Source of the DNA: Achromobacter sp. HZ34
Lineage (GTDB): Bacteria; Pseudomonadota; Gammaproteobacteria; Burkholderiales; Burkholderiaceae_B
Assembly: GCF_002209485.1 (NCBI RefSeq)
Contig: NZ_NJIX01000005.1
Coordinates: 372,001 to 436,000 of the forward strand
Direction: 5' to 3'
DNA: 64,000 nucleotides
Shown here: piece by piece, positions 1-8,197 of the stretch
Position numbering within the stretch: position 1 is the first letter of the stretch
Layout of the letters: each line of letters opens with the position of its first letter
Made by a program: the position numbers and the translations under genes
The notes under the pieces: generated by a model
Told to the model about the DNA's origin: nothing
Databases searched by the model: none
The model's input: the letters and a program-made list of their open reading frames with translations, nothing else

Positions 1-485
1 GCCGATGCGAACGTCATCTTGCCCGGATTGGCCTTCAGGTAGTCCATCACGTCTTTCAAGGAATGAAAGTTCGACTTCGCGTTGACGACCAGGACGTTGG
101 GCGCCTGCACGGCAACGGTGATGTAGTCGAAATCCTTGCGGGCGTCGTAGCCGGGATTCGACACCAGATGCGGTGAGATGACGAAGGGACCCAGCGAAGA
201 CACCAGGATGGTGCTGCCGTCAGGCGCGGCACGCTTGGCATAGGCGGCGCCCGTGGTGCCGCCGGCGCCCGGCTTGTTTTCCGTCAGGAACGTGCCGCCC
301 AACTTCTCTCCCACTTTCTGCGCGACGGCGCGGGCGATGAAGTCCGTCGATCCGCCCGGCGGGAAAGGCACCAGGAAGGTGACGGGTTTGTTGGGCCATG
401 CGGCCGCGGTGTCCGCGGCCGCAGCGATGGTGGGCGCCCCCAGGGCGACGCCGACAGCGACCAGGGCGGTCAATAAGCGTTTCAT
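1..485 (-). CDS. Bug/TctC family solute-binding receptor (3' part outside window)
   Basis: Periplasmic substrate receptor of the Bug (TctC) family, which captures small organic acids for tripartite tricarboxylate transporters. About 161 N-terminal residues are visible. There is a cleavable signal peptide (MKRLLTALVAVGVALGAP, then an Ala-rich cleavage region), followed by the family signatures VPFPPGGSTDF and ENKPGAGGTTGAAY. The ATG at 485 is the natural start because the signal peptide begins there. The gene begins 62 bases after the dehydratase gene on the same strand, so the two probably form one transcript. The receptor may therefore bind an aldarate, which is inference from position. The C-terminal half lies beyond the left edge. 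Confidence 0.88.
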   Translation of the reverse strand, partial: MKRLLTALVAVGVALGAPTIAAAADTAAAWPNKPVTFLVPFPPGGSTDFIARAVAQKVGEKLGGTFLTENKPGAGGTTGAAYAKRAAPDGSTILVSSLGPFVISPHLVSNPGYDARKDFDYITVAVQAPNVLVVNAKSNFHSLKDVMDYLKANPGKMTFAS

Positions 486-547
486 CAGTCTGTCTCCTCA
501 GCTTGGGCGTCGAGCGCCCGTTATGTAATGAATTTTCCGTGCTGCCC

Positions 548-1690
548 TCAAGCCCGTTTGCCGACCTCCACCTGCTCACGGGTCCACGCACGCGCCTGGT
601 CCGTCAGGCTCAGCCCCAGGCCCGGGCGGTTGGGCACCAGCATGCGCCCGTCACGCGTCTCCAGGCGCTCATGGAACAGCGGTTCCAGCCAGTCGAAATG
701 CTCGACCCATGGCTCGGTCGGATAGATCGCCGCCAGATGCACGTGCAATTCCATCGCGAAGTGCGGGGCCAGCATCAGGCCTGCGTGGTCGGCCTGCGAC
801 AGGATCTTGAGGAAAGGCGTGATGCCCCCGACGCGCGGCGCATCGGGCTGGATGTAGTCGGCGGCGCGGTGGCGAATCAGGTCGCCATGTTCGGCGGCGC
901 TCGTCAGCATCTCGCCGGTGGCGATGGGCGTGTCGAAGGCGGCGGCCAGCGCGGCGTGGCCTTCATGGTCGTAGGCATCCAGGGGCTCCTCGATCCACAC
1001 CAGGTCGAACTGTTCGAAGATGCGGCACATGCGCTGGGCGGTCGGGCGATCCCATTGCTGGTTGGCATCCACCATCAGGGGCACGTTGTCACCCAGGTGC
1101 TTGCGCACCGCTTCCACGCGGCGGATGTCCAGCTGGCGGTCCGGTTGGCCCACCTTCAGCTTGATACCGCCTATGCCCTTTTCGCGCGACGCCGACGCAT
1201 TCACCAGCAACTGATCGGTCGGCGTGTGCAGAAAACCGCCCGAGGTGTTGTAGCACTGGACGGAATCCCGATAAGCCCCCAGCAGCTTGGCCAGCGGCAG
1301 GCCGGCGCGGCGCGCCTTGAGGTCATACATGGCCACGTCGAAGGCGGCGATGGCCTGGGTAGACAGCCCGCTGCGGCCGACCGAGGCGCCGGCCCAGGCC
1401 AGCTTGACCCACAGGCGGCCGATGTCGCTGGGATCCTCACCCAGCAGCACGGGGGCGATTTCCTTGGCATGCGCGAACTGGCCGGGACCGCCCGCGCGCT
1501 TGGAGTAGCTGATGCCCAAACCTTCGTGGCCGTCCTTGGTCTGCATCTCGACGAACAGCAGCGCCACTTCCGTCATGGGTTTCTGGCGGCCCGTCAGCAC
1601 CTTGGCGTCGCTGATGGGGGTGGCCAGCGGCAGATAGCACGAGGAAATGCGCATCCAGCTGATGCTGTCGGGGGAGAAGGTCTGGGTCAT
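548..1690 (-). CDS. L-talarate/galactarate dehydratase-like enolase-superfamily enzyme
   Basis: Mandelate racemase/muconate lactonizing enzyme-type protein of 380 residues. The family removes water from hexarates to give 5-keto-4-deoxy-glucarate. Visible catalytic layout: KLK at 177-179 (base), D208 in VDANQQWD, E234 or E235 in WIEEPLDAYD, E260 in ATGEMLTS (Mg ligands), and H310 in LAPHFAMELH. The spacing and surrounding words match my recollection of the Salmonella L-talarate/galactarate dehydratase closely. A start at 1690 is chosen over an in-frame one at 1771, which would add a non-homologous 27-residue tail and run across the operator at 1735-1754. Divergent from the LacI-type regulator and followed by a Bug receptor. 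The exact sugar-acid substrate is not proven by sequence. Confidence 0.85.
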   Translation of the reverse strand: MTQTFSPDSISWMRISSCYLPLATPISDAKVLTGRQKPMTEVALLFVEMQTKDGHEGLGISYSKRAGGPGQFAHAKEIAPVLLGEDPSDIGRLWVKLAWAGASVGRSGLSTQAIAAFDVAMYDLKARRAGLPLAKLLGAYRDSVQCYNTSGGFLHTPTDQLLVNASASREKGIGGIKLKVGQPDRQLDIRRVEAVRKHLGDNVPLMVDANQQWDRPTAQRMCRIFEQFDLVWIEEPLDAYDHEGHAALAAAFDTPIATGEMLTSAAEHGDLIRHRAADYIQPDAPRVGGITPFLKILSQADHAGLMLAPHFAMELHVHLAAIYPTEPWVEHFDWLEPLFHERLETRDGRMLVPNRPGLGLSLTDQARAWTREQVEVGKRA

Positions 1691-1734
1691 GGATGTCTCC
1701 GTATGTCTGCAATGCCAACGTCGTGGGTGTTGGA

Positions 1735-1754
1735 TGGACAACGTTGTCATTTTT
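1735..1754. promoter_or_regulatory. Operator copy 1 of the LacI/GntR-type regulator
   Basis: A perfect 12-base palindrome GACAACGTTGTC (1737-1748) with a central CG, typical of LacI-family operators. The 20-base stretch around it is an inverted copy of 1843-1862 with 19 of 20 positions identical. It sits 45 bases upstream of the dehydratase ATG, where bound repressor would block that promoter. Confidence 0.7.
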
Positions 1755-1842
1755 AGGAAAAAAATGGGCACCGAGCCACGCTTCCGGAATGAAAGGGCAT
1801 CAAGCCTGCCTCCGCAACGCGTTTGTTCGGTGCTTCACTGCG

Positions 1843-1862
1843 AAAAATGATAACGTTGTCCA
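1843..1862. promoter_or_regulatory. Operator copy 2 of the LacI/GntR-type regulator
   Basis: GATAACGTTGTC core (1849-1860), one base off a perfect palindrome. With its flanks it is the inverted 20-base partner of 1735-1754. The centres are 112 bases apart, so looping between the two sites is possible. It lies about 50 bases upstream of the regulator start, consistent with autoregulation. Confidence 0.65.
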
Positions 1863-1914
1863 CTCGCTCTCACAACCCTGTGTTGCATCGGGGAATACCC
1901 TGATCTTCGAATCC

Positions 1915-2913
1915 ATGTCGTCCATCAAGCAGAAGTCGATCACCCTGCACGACGTCGCCCGCGAGGCCGGCGTTTCGCTGATTACCGCATCGCGCGCGCT
2001 GGGCAATCCTGGCCGGGTATCCGCGGCGACGGTAGCCCGCGTGCAGGCCGCGGCCGAGACCATCGGCTACATCCCCAATCTGCTTGCGGGAGGCTTGAAG
2101 TCGCGCCGCAGCCGCATGATCGCGGCCCTGGTGCCCATCATTTCCGTGCAGCAGTTCCTGCCCACCATCGAGGCCTTGACCGCGCATCTGGACCGCGAGG
2201 GCTATCAACTTTTGTTGGGACAGACCGGGTATGACCGGGCCCGCGAAGCGGACCTGCTCAATTCCATGGTCGGCCGCCGGGTCGACGGCATCGTCATGGC
2301 TGGCCTGCTCAGCGACACGCCCGCCACCGCCCGCGTGCGCGCGGCGGGCATTCCGCTGGTGGAAACGTGGGACATCACCGAGCAGCCTTTCGACATGCTG
2401 GTCGGTTTCTCGCATCTGGATGTGGGCCGCGCCGTGGCGGATTACTTCATGTCCAAAGGCTGGCATCGGGTGGGCGCGGCCACGGGCGACGACAAGCGCG
2501 CGTTGATACGCCGCCAGGGATTCGCCGAGCGCATGGGGCAGGACGTTCCCACGGCCATCGTGGCGGCCCCCAGCAGTGTCGGTTCCGGCCGCCAGGCTGG
2601 CGCCGAACTGCTGCGCAAGAACCCTGCGCTGCAAGCGATTTTCTGCAGCTCCGACACGCTCGCGGAAGGCGTGCTGACCGAGGCGCGTGTCCAGGGCCTG
2701 CGCGTGCCGCAGGATCTGGCCGTGTGCGGTTTCGGCGGCACGCCTTTTTCCGCGCACATCGCGCCGGCACTGACCACCGTGCACGTGGACGGCGCCCGCA
2801 TCGGCGCGGAAGCTGGCCGGATACTGCTGGAGCGATGTAGGGGCGAGACGCCGGCGCAATCTTTCATCGATGTGGGTTTCCGCATCATCGAAAGAGAATC
2901 GACCAAGGCGTGA
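1915..2913 (+). CDS. LacI-family transcriptional regulator (gluconate GntR-like)
   Basis: 332-residue repressor. The N-terminal helix-turn-helix and hinge occupy residues about 8-60 (ITLHDVAREAGVS, then TASRALGNPGRVS). The rest is a periplasmic-binding-protein-like sensor domain ending in VCGFGGTPFSAHIAPALTTV, a typical LacI-family core. The ATG at 1915 is chosen because the DNA-binding domain starts just after it. A longer frame back to 1693 would translate through both operators. It faces the dehydratase gene, so the likely role is sugar-acid-responsive repression of dehydratase and receptor, plus autorepression through the paired GACAACGTTGTC sites. Confidence 0.9.
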   Translation: MSSIKQKSITLHDVAREAGVSLITASRALGNPGRVSAATVARVQAAAETIGYIPNLLAGGLKSRRSRMIAALVPIISVQQFLPTIEALTAHLDREGYQLLLGQTGYDRAREADLLNSMVGRRVDGIVMAGLLSDTPATARVRAAGIPLVETWDITEQPFDMLVGFSHLDVGRAVADYFMSKGWHRVGAATGDDKRALIRRQGFAERMGQDVPTAIVAAPSSVGSGRQAGAELLRKNPALQAIFCSSDTLAEGVLTEARVQGLRVPQDLAVCGFGGTPFSAHIAPALTTVHVDGARIGAEAGRILLERCRGETPAQSFIDVGFRIIERESTKA

Positions 2914-2997
2914 CAGCGCGTAGCGCCCCTGTGTTCCGGTCCTATGTCCGGAGCATAACCATTGCCATATACTGGTCAGCGCGTGGGGGCGCACAAA

Positions 2998-3888
2998 ATG
3001 AATACACAAATCCGTGCTCTGGTTGGAACAGGTGCCGCCAAGGCCCTGCTTGTCGTCGGAACCGTGCTCGGCGCCGTGGGCGCCTGGGCACTATGGTCGG
3101 TGCTGGCCGACAATCATCCGCAAATGGCCAATGCGTGGCTATGGGGCTTGATCGCCGCCGGCGCGACCGCCGCGGGAACCCTGCCGGTGCTCTCATCCCA
3201 ACGTTTGTCCGAGCGGGTGCAGGACACCATGTTCGGCTTCGGCGCCGGCGTGATGCTCGCGGCCTGCGCTTTCTCGCTGGTGGCGCCAGGCATCGCGGCC
3301 GCGCGCGACATGGGCGCCGGCCCCTGGGGCGCCGGGCTGACGGTGGGCTGCGCCATCCTGCTGGGCGCCGCGGCCTTGCTCTGGCTGGAACATTCCATTC
3401 CGCACGAGCATTTCATCAAGGGTAAGGAGGGCCGCGATGGCCGCATGCTCAAGCGCACGTGGCTGTTCGTTTTCGCGGTGATGCTGCATAACCTGCCCGA
3501 GGGCCTGGCCATTGGCGTCGGCTTCGGTGGCACGGACCCGCTGCGCGCGGGTGCGCTTGCCACCGGCATCGCGATCCAGGATGTGCCGGAGGGCCTGGTG
3601 GTGGCGGTGGCCCTGCTGGCGGCCGGCTATAGCCGGGTGTTTTCCGTGACCCTGGGGATGGTGTCCGGCTTGATCGAGCCGGTAGGCGCGCTGGCTGGCG
3701 CCGCCGTGATGGTGTGGTCCACGGTACTGTTGCCCTGGGGACTGGGCTTCGCGGCGGGCGCCATGCTGTTCGTCATCAGCCACGAAATCATTCCGGAGTC
3801 GCATCGCAAGGGCCATGAGAACTATGCGACGGGCGGATTGATGCTGGGCTTCGTGCTCATGATGCTGCTGGACACCGCGCTGGCCTGA
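2998..3888 (+). CDS. ZIP-family metal (zinc) transporter
   Basis: 296-residue inner-membrane protein with about eight hydrophobic segments. The ZIP metal-binding helices are clear: HNLPEG at 164-169 (TM4), QDVPEG at 194-199 and E227 (TM5 region), and SHEIIPESH at 261-269. A His/Glu/Lys-rich loop lies around 131-150 between TM3 and TM4. The sequence resembles GufA/ZupT-type importers of Zn and other divalent metals. The ATG at 2998 follows a G-rich stretch. An upstream in-frame ATG at 2962 adds a hydrophilic tail and is less likely. Stands alone between the LacI regulator and the convergent EamA gene. Confidence 0.88.
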   Translation: MNTQIRALVGTGAAKALLVVGTVLGAVGAWALWSVLADNHPQMANAWLWGLIAAGATAAGTLPVLSSQRLSERVQDTMFGFGAGVMLAACAFSLVAPGIAAARDMGAGPWGAGLTVGCAILLGAAALLWLEHSIPHEHFIKGKEGRDGRMLKRTWLFVFAVMLHNLPEGLAIGVGFGGTDPLRAGALATGIAIQDVPEGLVVAVALLAAGYSRVFSVTLGMVSGLIEPVGALAGAAVMVWSTVLLPWGLGFAAGAMLFVISHEIIPESHRKGHENYATGGLMLGFVLMMLLDTALA

Positions 3889-3921
3889 GCGCGCCTTGCG
3901 CCGGGCTTGCCATGCCGCCGC

Positions 3922-4815
3922 TCAACTGGCGGGCGCGGTCCGGCGTGCTTTCAGCCTGCTTTGACCCAGCAGGACGCCGCCGATGGTAAGCCCGCCACCG
4001 ATCAGATGATACGCATGCAGGGCCTCGTCCAGAAAGGCCGCCGCCGCGACGGCGGTGATGATGGGAATCAGGTTCATGAACATCGTGGTGCGGCCCGATC
4101 CCAGATGCTTGATCGCCATCATCCACACGGCCGGCGCAACGATGGAAGCCGGAATGCCCGCATAGCCGATCATGCTCACCGTGGCCCACGTTAGATGGGG
4201 CGTCGCGGACCACAGGTACACGGGCAGCAGGAACACCAGCGCGCAGGCCATCTGCGCATACAGCGAAGTGAAGACGGGCAATGACGGTGGCGCGTTGCGC
4301 AACAGGACGCTGTACGCCGCATAGGCCAGAACCACCACGAACATCATCGCGTCGCCGCGGCCTACGCCTTGGGCCAGCAGCACGAGGGGATCGCCATGGC
4401 CCAGCACGACGAAGATGCCCAGCAGGGACAGCAGGCCGCCGGCAATGGCAATCGCGGACGGCACTTCCTTGTGGAACAACGCGGCCAGCAGCAGCGTGAG
4501 CAGCGGCGCGAGCGACAGCAACAGCGCCATATTGGTGGCCGAGGTATAGCTGGCCGCGTAATAGCCCACGCCCTGGCACAAGGCCATGCCAAGCAGCCCC
4601 AGCAGCGCCAGCTTGGGCAGATCGGCGCGGATGGCCGCACGACGTTGCCAAGCGTCCCTGGCCACGAAGGGTGTCAACGTGGCGAAGGCGAGCAACCATC
4701 TGAGAAACGCGATGGATCCGGGCGGCAGCGCCCCCGCGGCCAGCTTGTTGACGATGGTGTTGCCGGCCCAGATGGTGACGGCGAGTAGCGCAAAGGAAAG
4801 GTACCGGACGGGCAT
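3922..4815 (-). CDS. EamA/DMT-superfamily transporter
   Basis: 297-residue membrane protein with ten hydrophobic segments arranged as two EamA repeats (AVTIWAGNTIVNKLAAG near the N-terminus; a second repeat beginning near VVLAYAAYSVLL). Such proteins export metabolites or amino acids. The start at 4815 (MPVRYLSFALLAV) places the first membrane helix at the N-terminus; an in-frame ATG at 4893 would add 26 atypical residues. Divergent from an AraC-family regulator 107 bases away, which probably controls it. Substrate unknown. Confidence 0.85.
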   Translation of the reverse strand: MPVRYLSFALLAVTIWAGNTIVNKLAAGALPPGSIAFLRWLLAFATLTPFVARDAWQRRAAIRADLPKLALLGLLGMALCQGVGYYAASYTSATNMALLLSLAPLLTLLLAALFHKEVPSAIAIAGGLLSLLGIFVVLGHGDPLVLLAQGVGRGDAMMFVVVLAYAAYSVLLRNAPPSLPVFTSLYAQMACALVFLLPVYLWSATPHLTWATVSMIGYAGIPASIVAPAVWMMAIKHLGSGRTTMFMNLIPIITAVAAAAFLDEALHAYHLIGGGLTIGGVLLGQSRLKARRTAPAS

Positions 4816-4922
4816 TTCGTGAGGGATCAGTAGGGAATGGAGCCAGTCTATGGTCTGTTTTATTTTCGGTATATAGTGAATTTCGGACAACACCCGAATC
4901 CCACCTCACCGGTTCCATCCGT

Positions 4923-5708
4923 ATGGCAACTCGCACCCGTCCCCTCCAATTCCCCGAATCCGTATCGCTGCGGTTCACGAGCTATGAGCAGGGCGTGGGC
5001 TTCGGTCCCAAGCGCCAGCCGTGGTGCAAGGTTGGCTACACGGTGACGGGTGTGATCGAGGCCGAGGTGGAAGGCCAGCGCTTTCTCTGCCCGCCGCACT
5101 ACGCGACCTGGATCCCCGCCGATGCCTTGCATTCCTGCCGGACCCCGCGAGGTGTGAAGTTCGTCTCCATCTACGTCCGCCAGGAACTGTGCGCGGGCAT
5201 GCCGGAGATGGCCTGCACGCTGGCGCTAAGCCCGTTGATCAAGGCGATCCTGGCGGACTTCGAGGCGCGCGATGTTTCCTTGCCGGCGACGGAAGAAGAC
5301 GCGCGGTTGGCGTTCGTGCTGGTTGACCAGTTGAGGAAGGCACCCCGCCGGCAGAGCTATCTACCCATCTGTGACGACGCCATGGTGGTGCCGATCACCG
5401 ATGCCCTGCGAGAGGACCCACGCAGCCGCCGTTCACTGGCTGAATGGGCGCGCCGGCTCGATACCACGGAACGCACGCTGTCGCGCCGATTCCAGAGTTG
5501 CCTTGGCATGCCGTTCAACGAGTGGCGGCAGAGAATGAAACTGGTCGCAGCCTTGTCGATGATCGAGCAAGGCCGCGCCATTCATGAGATCGCGCGCGAC
5601 CTGGGCTATCGCAGCCCGTCCGCTTTCATCGCCATGTTCCGGCGGCAGACGGGAACCAGCCCCACGCATCTGGCGCAGTCGCACGGGCAGTCCGCCGCTG
5701 GCCACTGA
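4923..5708 (+). CDS. AraC-family transcriptional regulator
   Basis: 261 residues: an N-terminal cupin-like sensor (about 15-95, with PPHYATWIPADALHSC) and a C-terminal double helix-turn-helix (about 160-250). The AraC signature is visible in LARDLGYRSPSAFIAMFRRQTGTSP-like words split over 220-245 (key words DLGYRSPSAF and FRRQTGTSP). This architecture is common in regulators that switch on a neighbouring exporter. It faces the EamA transporter gene, so control of that gene is the simplest inference. Confidence 0.9.
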   Translation: MATRTRPLQFPESVSLRFTSYEQGVGFGPKRQPWCKVGYTVTGVIEAEVEGQRFLCPPHYATWIPADALHSCRTPRGVKFVSIYVRQELCAGMPEMACTLALSPLIKAILADFEARDVSLPATEEDARLAFVLVDQLRKAPRRQSYLPICDDAMVVPITDALREDPRSRRSLAEWARRLDTTERTLSRRFQSCLGMPFNEWRQRMKLVAALSMIEQGRAIHEIARDLGYRSPSAFIAMFRRQTGTSPTHLAQSHGQSAAGH

Positions 5709-5714
5709 TCGACC

Positions 5715-6701
5715 CTAGTCCACGGACGCGTGCGACTCTTCCACGATGGTGCGCCAGCGGGCGATTTCTTCGGCCAGGTACTTCTTGAAGAATGCCGGCG
5801 ATTCCGCCATCGGGGCCATGCCCAGGTCGACGAAGCGTTGCCGCAGCTCCGGTTCCTCCATGGCCTTGTTGATGGCCTTGTTCAACTTCTCGATGATGGG
5901 CTGGGGCGTGCCGGCCGGCGCGACGATGGAGTACCAGGTGCCCACTTCCATGCCTTTGACGCCCTGTTCGGCCATGGTGGGAATGTCGGGCACGGCGGGA
6001 AAGCGCTTCGATGCGGTGATCGCCAACGCGCGGATCTGGCCGCTTTCGATCAGCTGCTTGGAACTGGGAATGTTGATGAAGCTGAAGTCAGCTTCACCGC
6101 TGATGACAGCGGTCAAGGCCGGGGCGGAACCCTTGTAGGGGACATGGGTGGCTTCGATGCCCGTCAGCTTCTTGAACAGTTCACCGGACAGGTGTTGCGT
6201 GCTGCCGCTACCGGCCGACGAGAAGTTCAGTTTGCCGGGGTGCTTCTTGGCATAGGCGATGAACTCGGACACGGATTTGACCGGCAGCTTGGGATTGATC
6301 AGCAGCAGGTTGGGGGCTTCCGCGAAAATGGCGACGGGATCGAAATCCTTGACGGCGTCGTAGTCGAGTTTCTTGTACAGCGTCTTGTTGACCGCCAGCG
6401 CCGTCGAGGACAGCGAGAGGGTGTAGCCGTCGGGCGCGGAACGGGCCACGTAAGCCGCGCCGATATTGGTGCCGGCGCCCGGCCGGTTCTCGACGACGAT
6501 GTTGCCGTGCAATATGCTCGAAAGCTCCTTCGCCAGCAGGCGGGCCGCGACGTCGTTGCCGCCGCCCGGCGTGTAGCCGACGACGATCTTGATGGGGTGA
6601 TCGGGATATTTGTCCGCGGCTGAGGTCTGCGCACAGGCGGCGCCGGACAGCAGGGAAAGGCCAAAGACTGCAGACGCAACGATTGCGCGTATCGATTTCA
6701 C
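5715..6701 (-). CDS. Bug/TctC family solute-binding receptor
   Basis: 328-residue periplasmic receptor. Signal peptide 1-24 (ending SGAACAQT), then the family hallmarks VVGYTPGGGNDVAARLLA, VENRPGAGTNIGAAYVA and the mid-domain SSAGSGSTQHLSGELF. The two-lobe receptor length is normal for Bug proteins. It converges on the AraC gene with six bases between stop codons. No transporter gene is adjacent, so it is an orphan receptor; the ligand cannot be read from sequence. Confidence 0.92.
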   Translation of the reverse strand: MKSIRAIVASAVFGLSLLSGAACAQTSAADKYPDHPIKIVVGYTPGGGNDVAARLLAKELSSILHGNIVVENRPGAGTNIGAAYVARSAPDGYTLSLSSTALAVNKTLYKKLDYDAVKDFDPVAIFAEAPNLLLINPKLPVKSVSEFIAYAKKHPGKLNFSSAGSGSTQHLSGELFKKLTGIEATHVPYKGSAPALTAVISGEADFSFINIPSSKQLIESGQIRALAITASKRFPAVPDIPTMAEQGVKGMEVGTWYSIVAPAGTPQPIIEKLNKAINKAMEEPELRQRFVDLGMAPMAESPAFFKKYLAEEIARWRTIVEESHASVD

Positions 6702-7009
6702 AGGCTTGTCTCCGTATTTTTTGTTTAGGTGGCACTGCTGAGATCGAGTCTGCGCCCTTCGCGGCTACTCGGCATTCACTATTCGCCAACCCCTATTCAG
6801 AAAAACTGAATGGTTCCGACGTTCTGGTTCTTGTGTGGTCAGGCCCCTGGTGGGCGTCGCGGCATCGCGCCGGATGTTCGAAGGCGGGTCGCTTTTTCGG
6901 CGACCTCGCTTTTGCGGAGGCTGCTTTTAAATGATGGGGTACCCAACGCCCCTTCCTGGGCGATCGGCGATGACGGCTACGGTCATCGTGACGTGGCCAT
7001 GACCGCGAC
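6702..7009. other. Intergenic stretch with two inverted repeats
   Basis: 308 bases with no credible gene. ATTCAG-AAAAA-CTGAAT (6795-6811) is a perfect 6+6 inverted repeat about 95 bases upstream of the Bug gene start and could be an operator. CGATGAC-N7-GTCATCG (6968-6988) lies just past the end of the glycosyltransferase gene and could form a hairpin, but no T-run follows, so it is not a classical terminator. Confidence 0.5.
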
Positions 7010-8197
7010 CTACGAAGCGCGTTTTGATTCGGGCGGTTCGGCCAGGCCGAGCAATATCTCGACCCAGGCGTCCAGGCGGCCCTGTGCCAGCGTTGAACCG
7101 GCAGCGGGCATGCTGTCGTCTTGCCCAGTTTCCAGCAGGGCGCGAACAGCCTCCGCGACCTGGACGCTGAAGGACGCCGGGTCGGCGCCGCGCCATACCA
7201 CGACGCGATGGCGCAGACCGAGTTGCGTGGCGCGCGCGGCGTTGGCGGCTTGCTCCGGCTGGTCGGTCAGCACCAGCACGATGGGCTTGCCATAGACCAG
7301 CGCGATCGACAGGGCGGCCATGCCGGGGGCCGAGACGATGACATCGCTGCGCGCGGCGTGATCGACCCAGCGTTCGTCGCGGCCGGTCCAGCCCGGCCTG
7401 CCCTCGTAGCCTTCGCCCACGCAATGGGCGGTGACATGCGCAGCAGCCAAGCCGGCCTGGAGCGCGTCGGCCAGGGCTGGATCGCGGAAATGGGGATTCA
7501 GATAGACGGCCACGCCGGCGGCATGATGGCGCACCGCGCTCGGCGTGGCTTGCGCGCCCACGGGATCTTGCTCCTGCGCCCCTGTCGCCACTGCCGCGTC
7601 TCCCGCGACCGCGACGGGCGTTGGCAGGCGGTAGGTCGCGCGTGAAGGCGTTTCGCTGGCGACGTAAGCGAAGTCATGCTCGATACGGGCGCGCGCGGAA
7701 GCGATCTGCAGGGCGATCACCCGGCTGAACAGCGTGGCCATCCAGCCCACCACCCGGCCCTGGAAATTGCCTTCCAGGGCCGCCCGCAGGCTGGCCCCAT
7801 AGACATGCACGATCTTGCGGCGCCAACCAGGCAGCATACCCATGGTCAACAGCGCGGGATGGAAAGAATCGTTCACCACCACATCGGCGTCGCGCATCGA
7901 AGAACGCAGGCGCGCGATGTCCCGCAGCATCCGCTTGGGATAGAACACGTAGCGGGCCACGTTCTGGTCCGTTTCGCGGCGCAACATGTTCTGCACCGCG
8001 TCGAACTGCACCGCGTAGTGATGCGACAGCACGGGGGCATCGATGCCGAAGCCTGCCAGGAAGCGGCGCCCTTCAGCAGACGTCGTGATGACCTGTACGC
8101 TTGCGCCGGCCGCTGTCAGCGCATGTGCCAGCAGTTGCGCGCGCATCAAGTGACCGCGCGCATCGGCCGTCGCCAGATAAAGAATGCGCGGCGCCAT
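7010..8197 (-). CDS. GT-B fold glycosyltransferase (MurG/UGT-like)
   Basis: 395 residues. The N-terminus MAPRILYLATADARGHLMRA and the following SVQVITTSAEGRRFL are typical of the acceptor-side Rossmann domain of GT-B enzymes. The C-terminal half carries a donor-domain word, APGMAALSIALVYGKPIVLV, like the nucleotide-sugar site of MurG/UGT enzymes. The ATG at 8197 overlaps the TGA of the upstream gene (TGATG), so translation is probably coupled. A 40-residue Ala/Gly-rich stretch separates the two domains. Predicted to glycosylate a lipid or small molecule; donor and acceptor unknown. Last gene of the four-gene reverse-strand operon. Confidence 0.7.
   Translation of the reverse strand: MAPRILYLATADARGHLMRAQLLAHALTAAGASVQVITTSAEGRRFLAGFGIDAPVLSHHYAVQFDAVQNMLRRETDQNVARYVFYPKRMLRDIARLRSSMRDADVVVNDSFHPALLTMGMLPGWRRKIVHVYGASLRAALEGNFQGRVVGWMATLFSRVIALQIASARARIEHDFAYVASETPSRATYRLPTPVAVAGDAAVATGAQEQDPVGAQATPSAVRHHAAGVAVYLNPHFRDPALADALQAGLAAAHVTAHCVGEGYEGRPGWTGRDERWVDHAARSDVIVSAPGMAALSIALVYGKPIVLVLTDQPEQAANAARATQLGLRHRVVVWRGADPASFSVQVAEAVRALLETGQDDSMPAAGSTLAQGRLDAWVEILLGLAEPPESKRAS

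Noticed and set aside
398-1756. A 452-codon + strand frame over the dehydratase gene
   Set aside because: Antisense to the enolase-superfamily gene whose metal ligands are all in place.
6968-6988. Rho-independent terminator after the GT-B glycosyltransferase gene
   Set aside because: A 7-base stem exists but no U-tract follows on the transcribed side.
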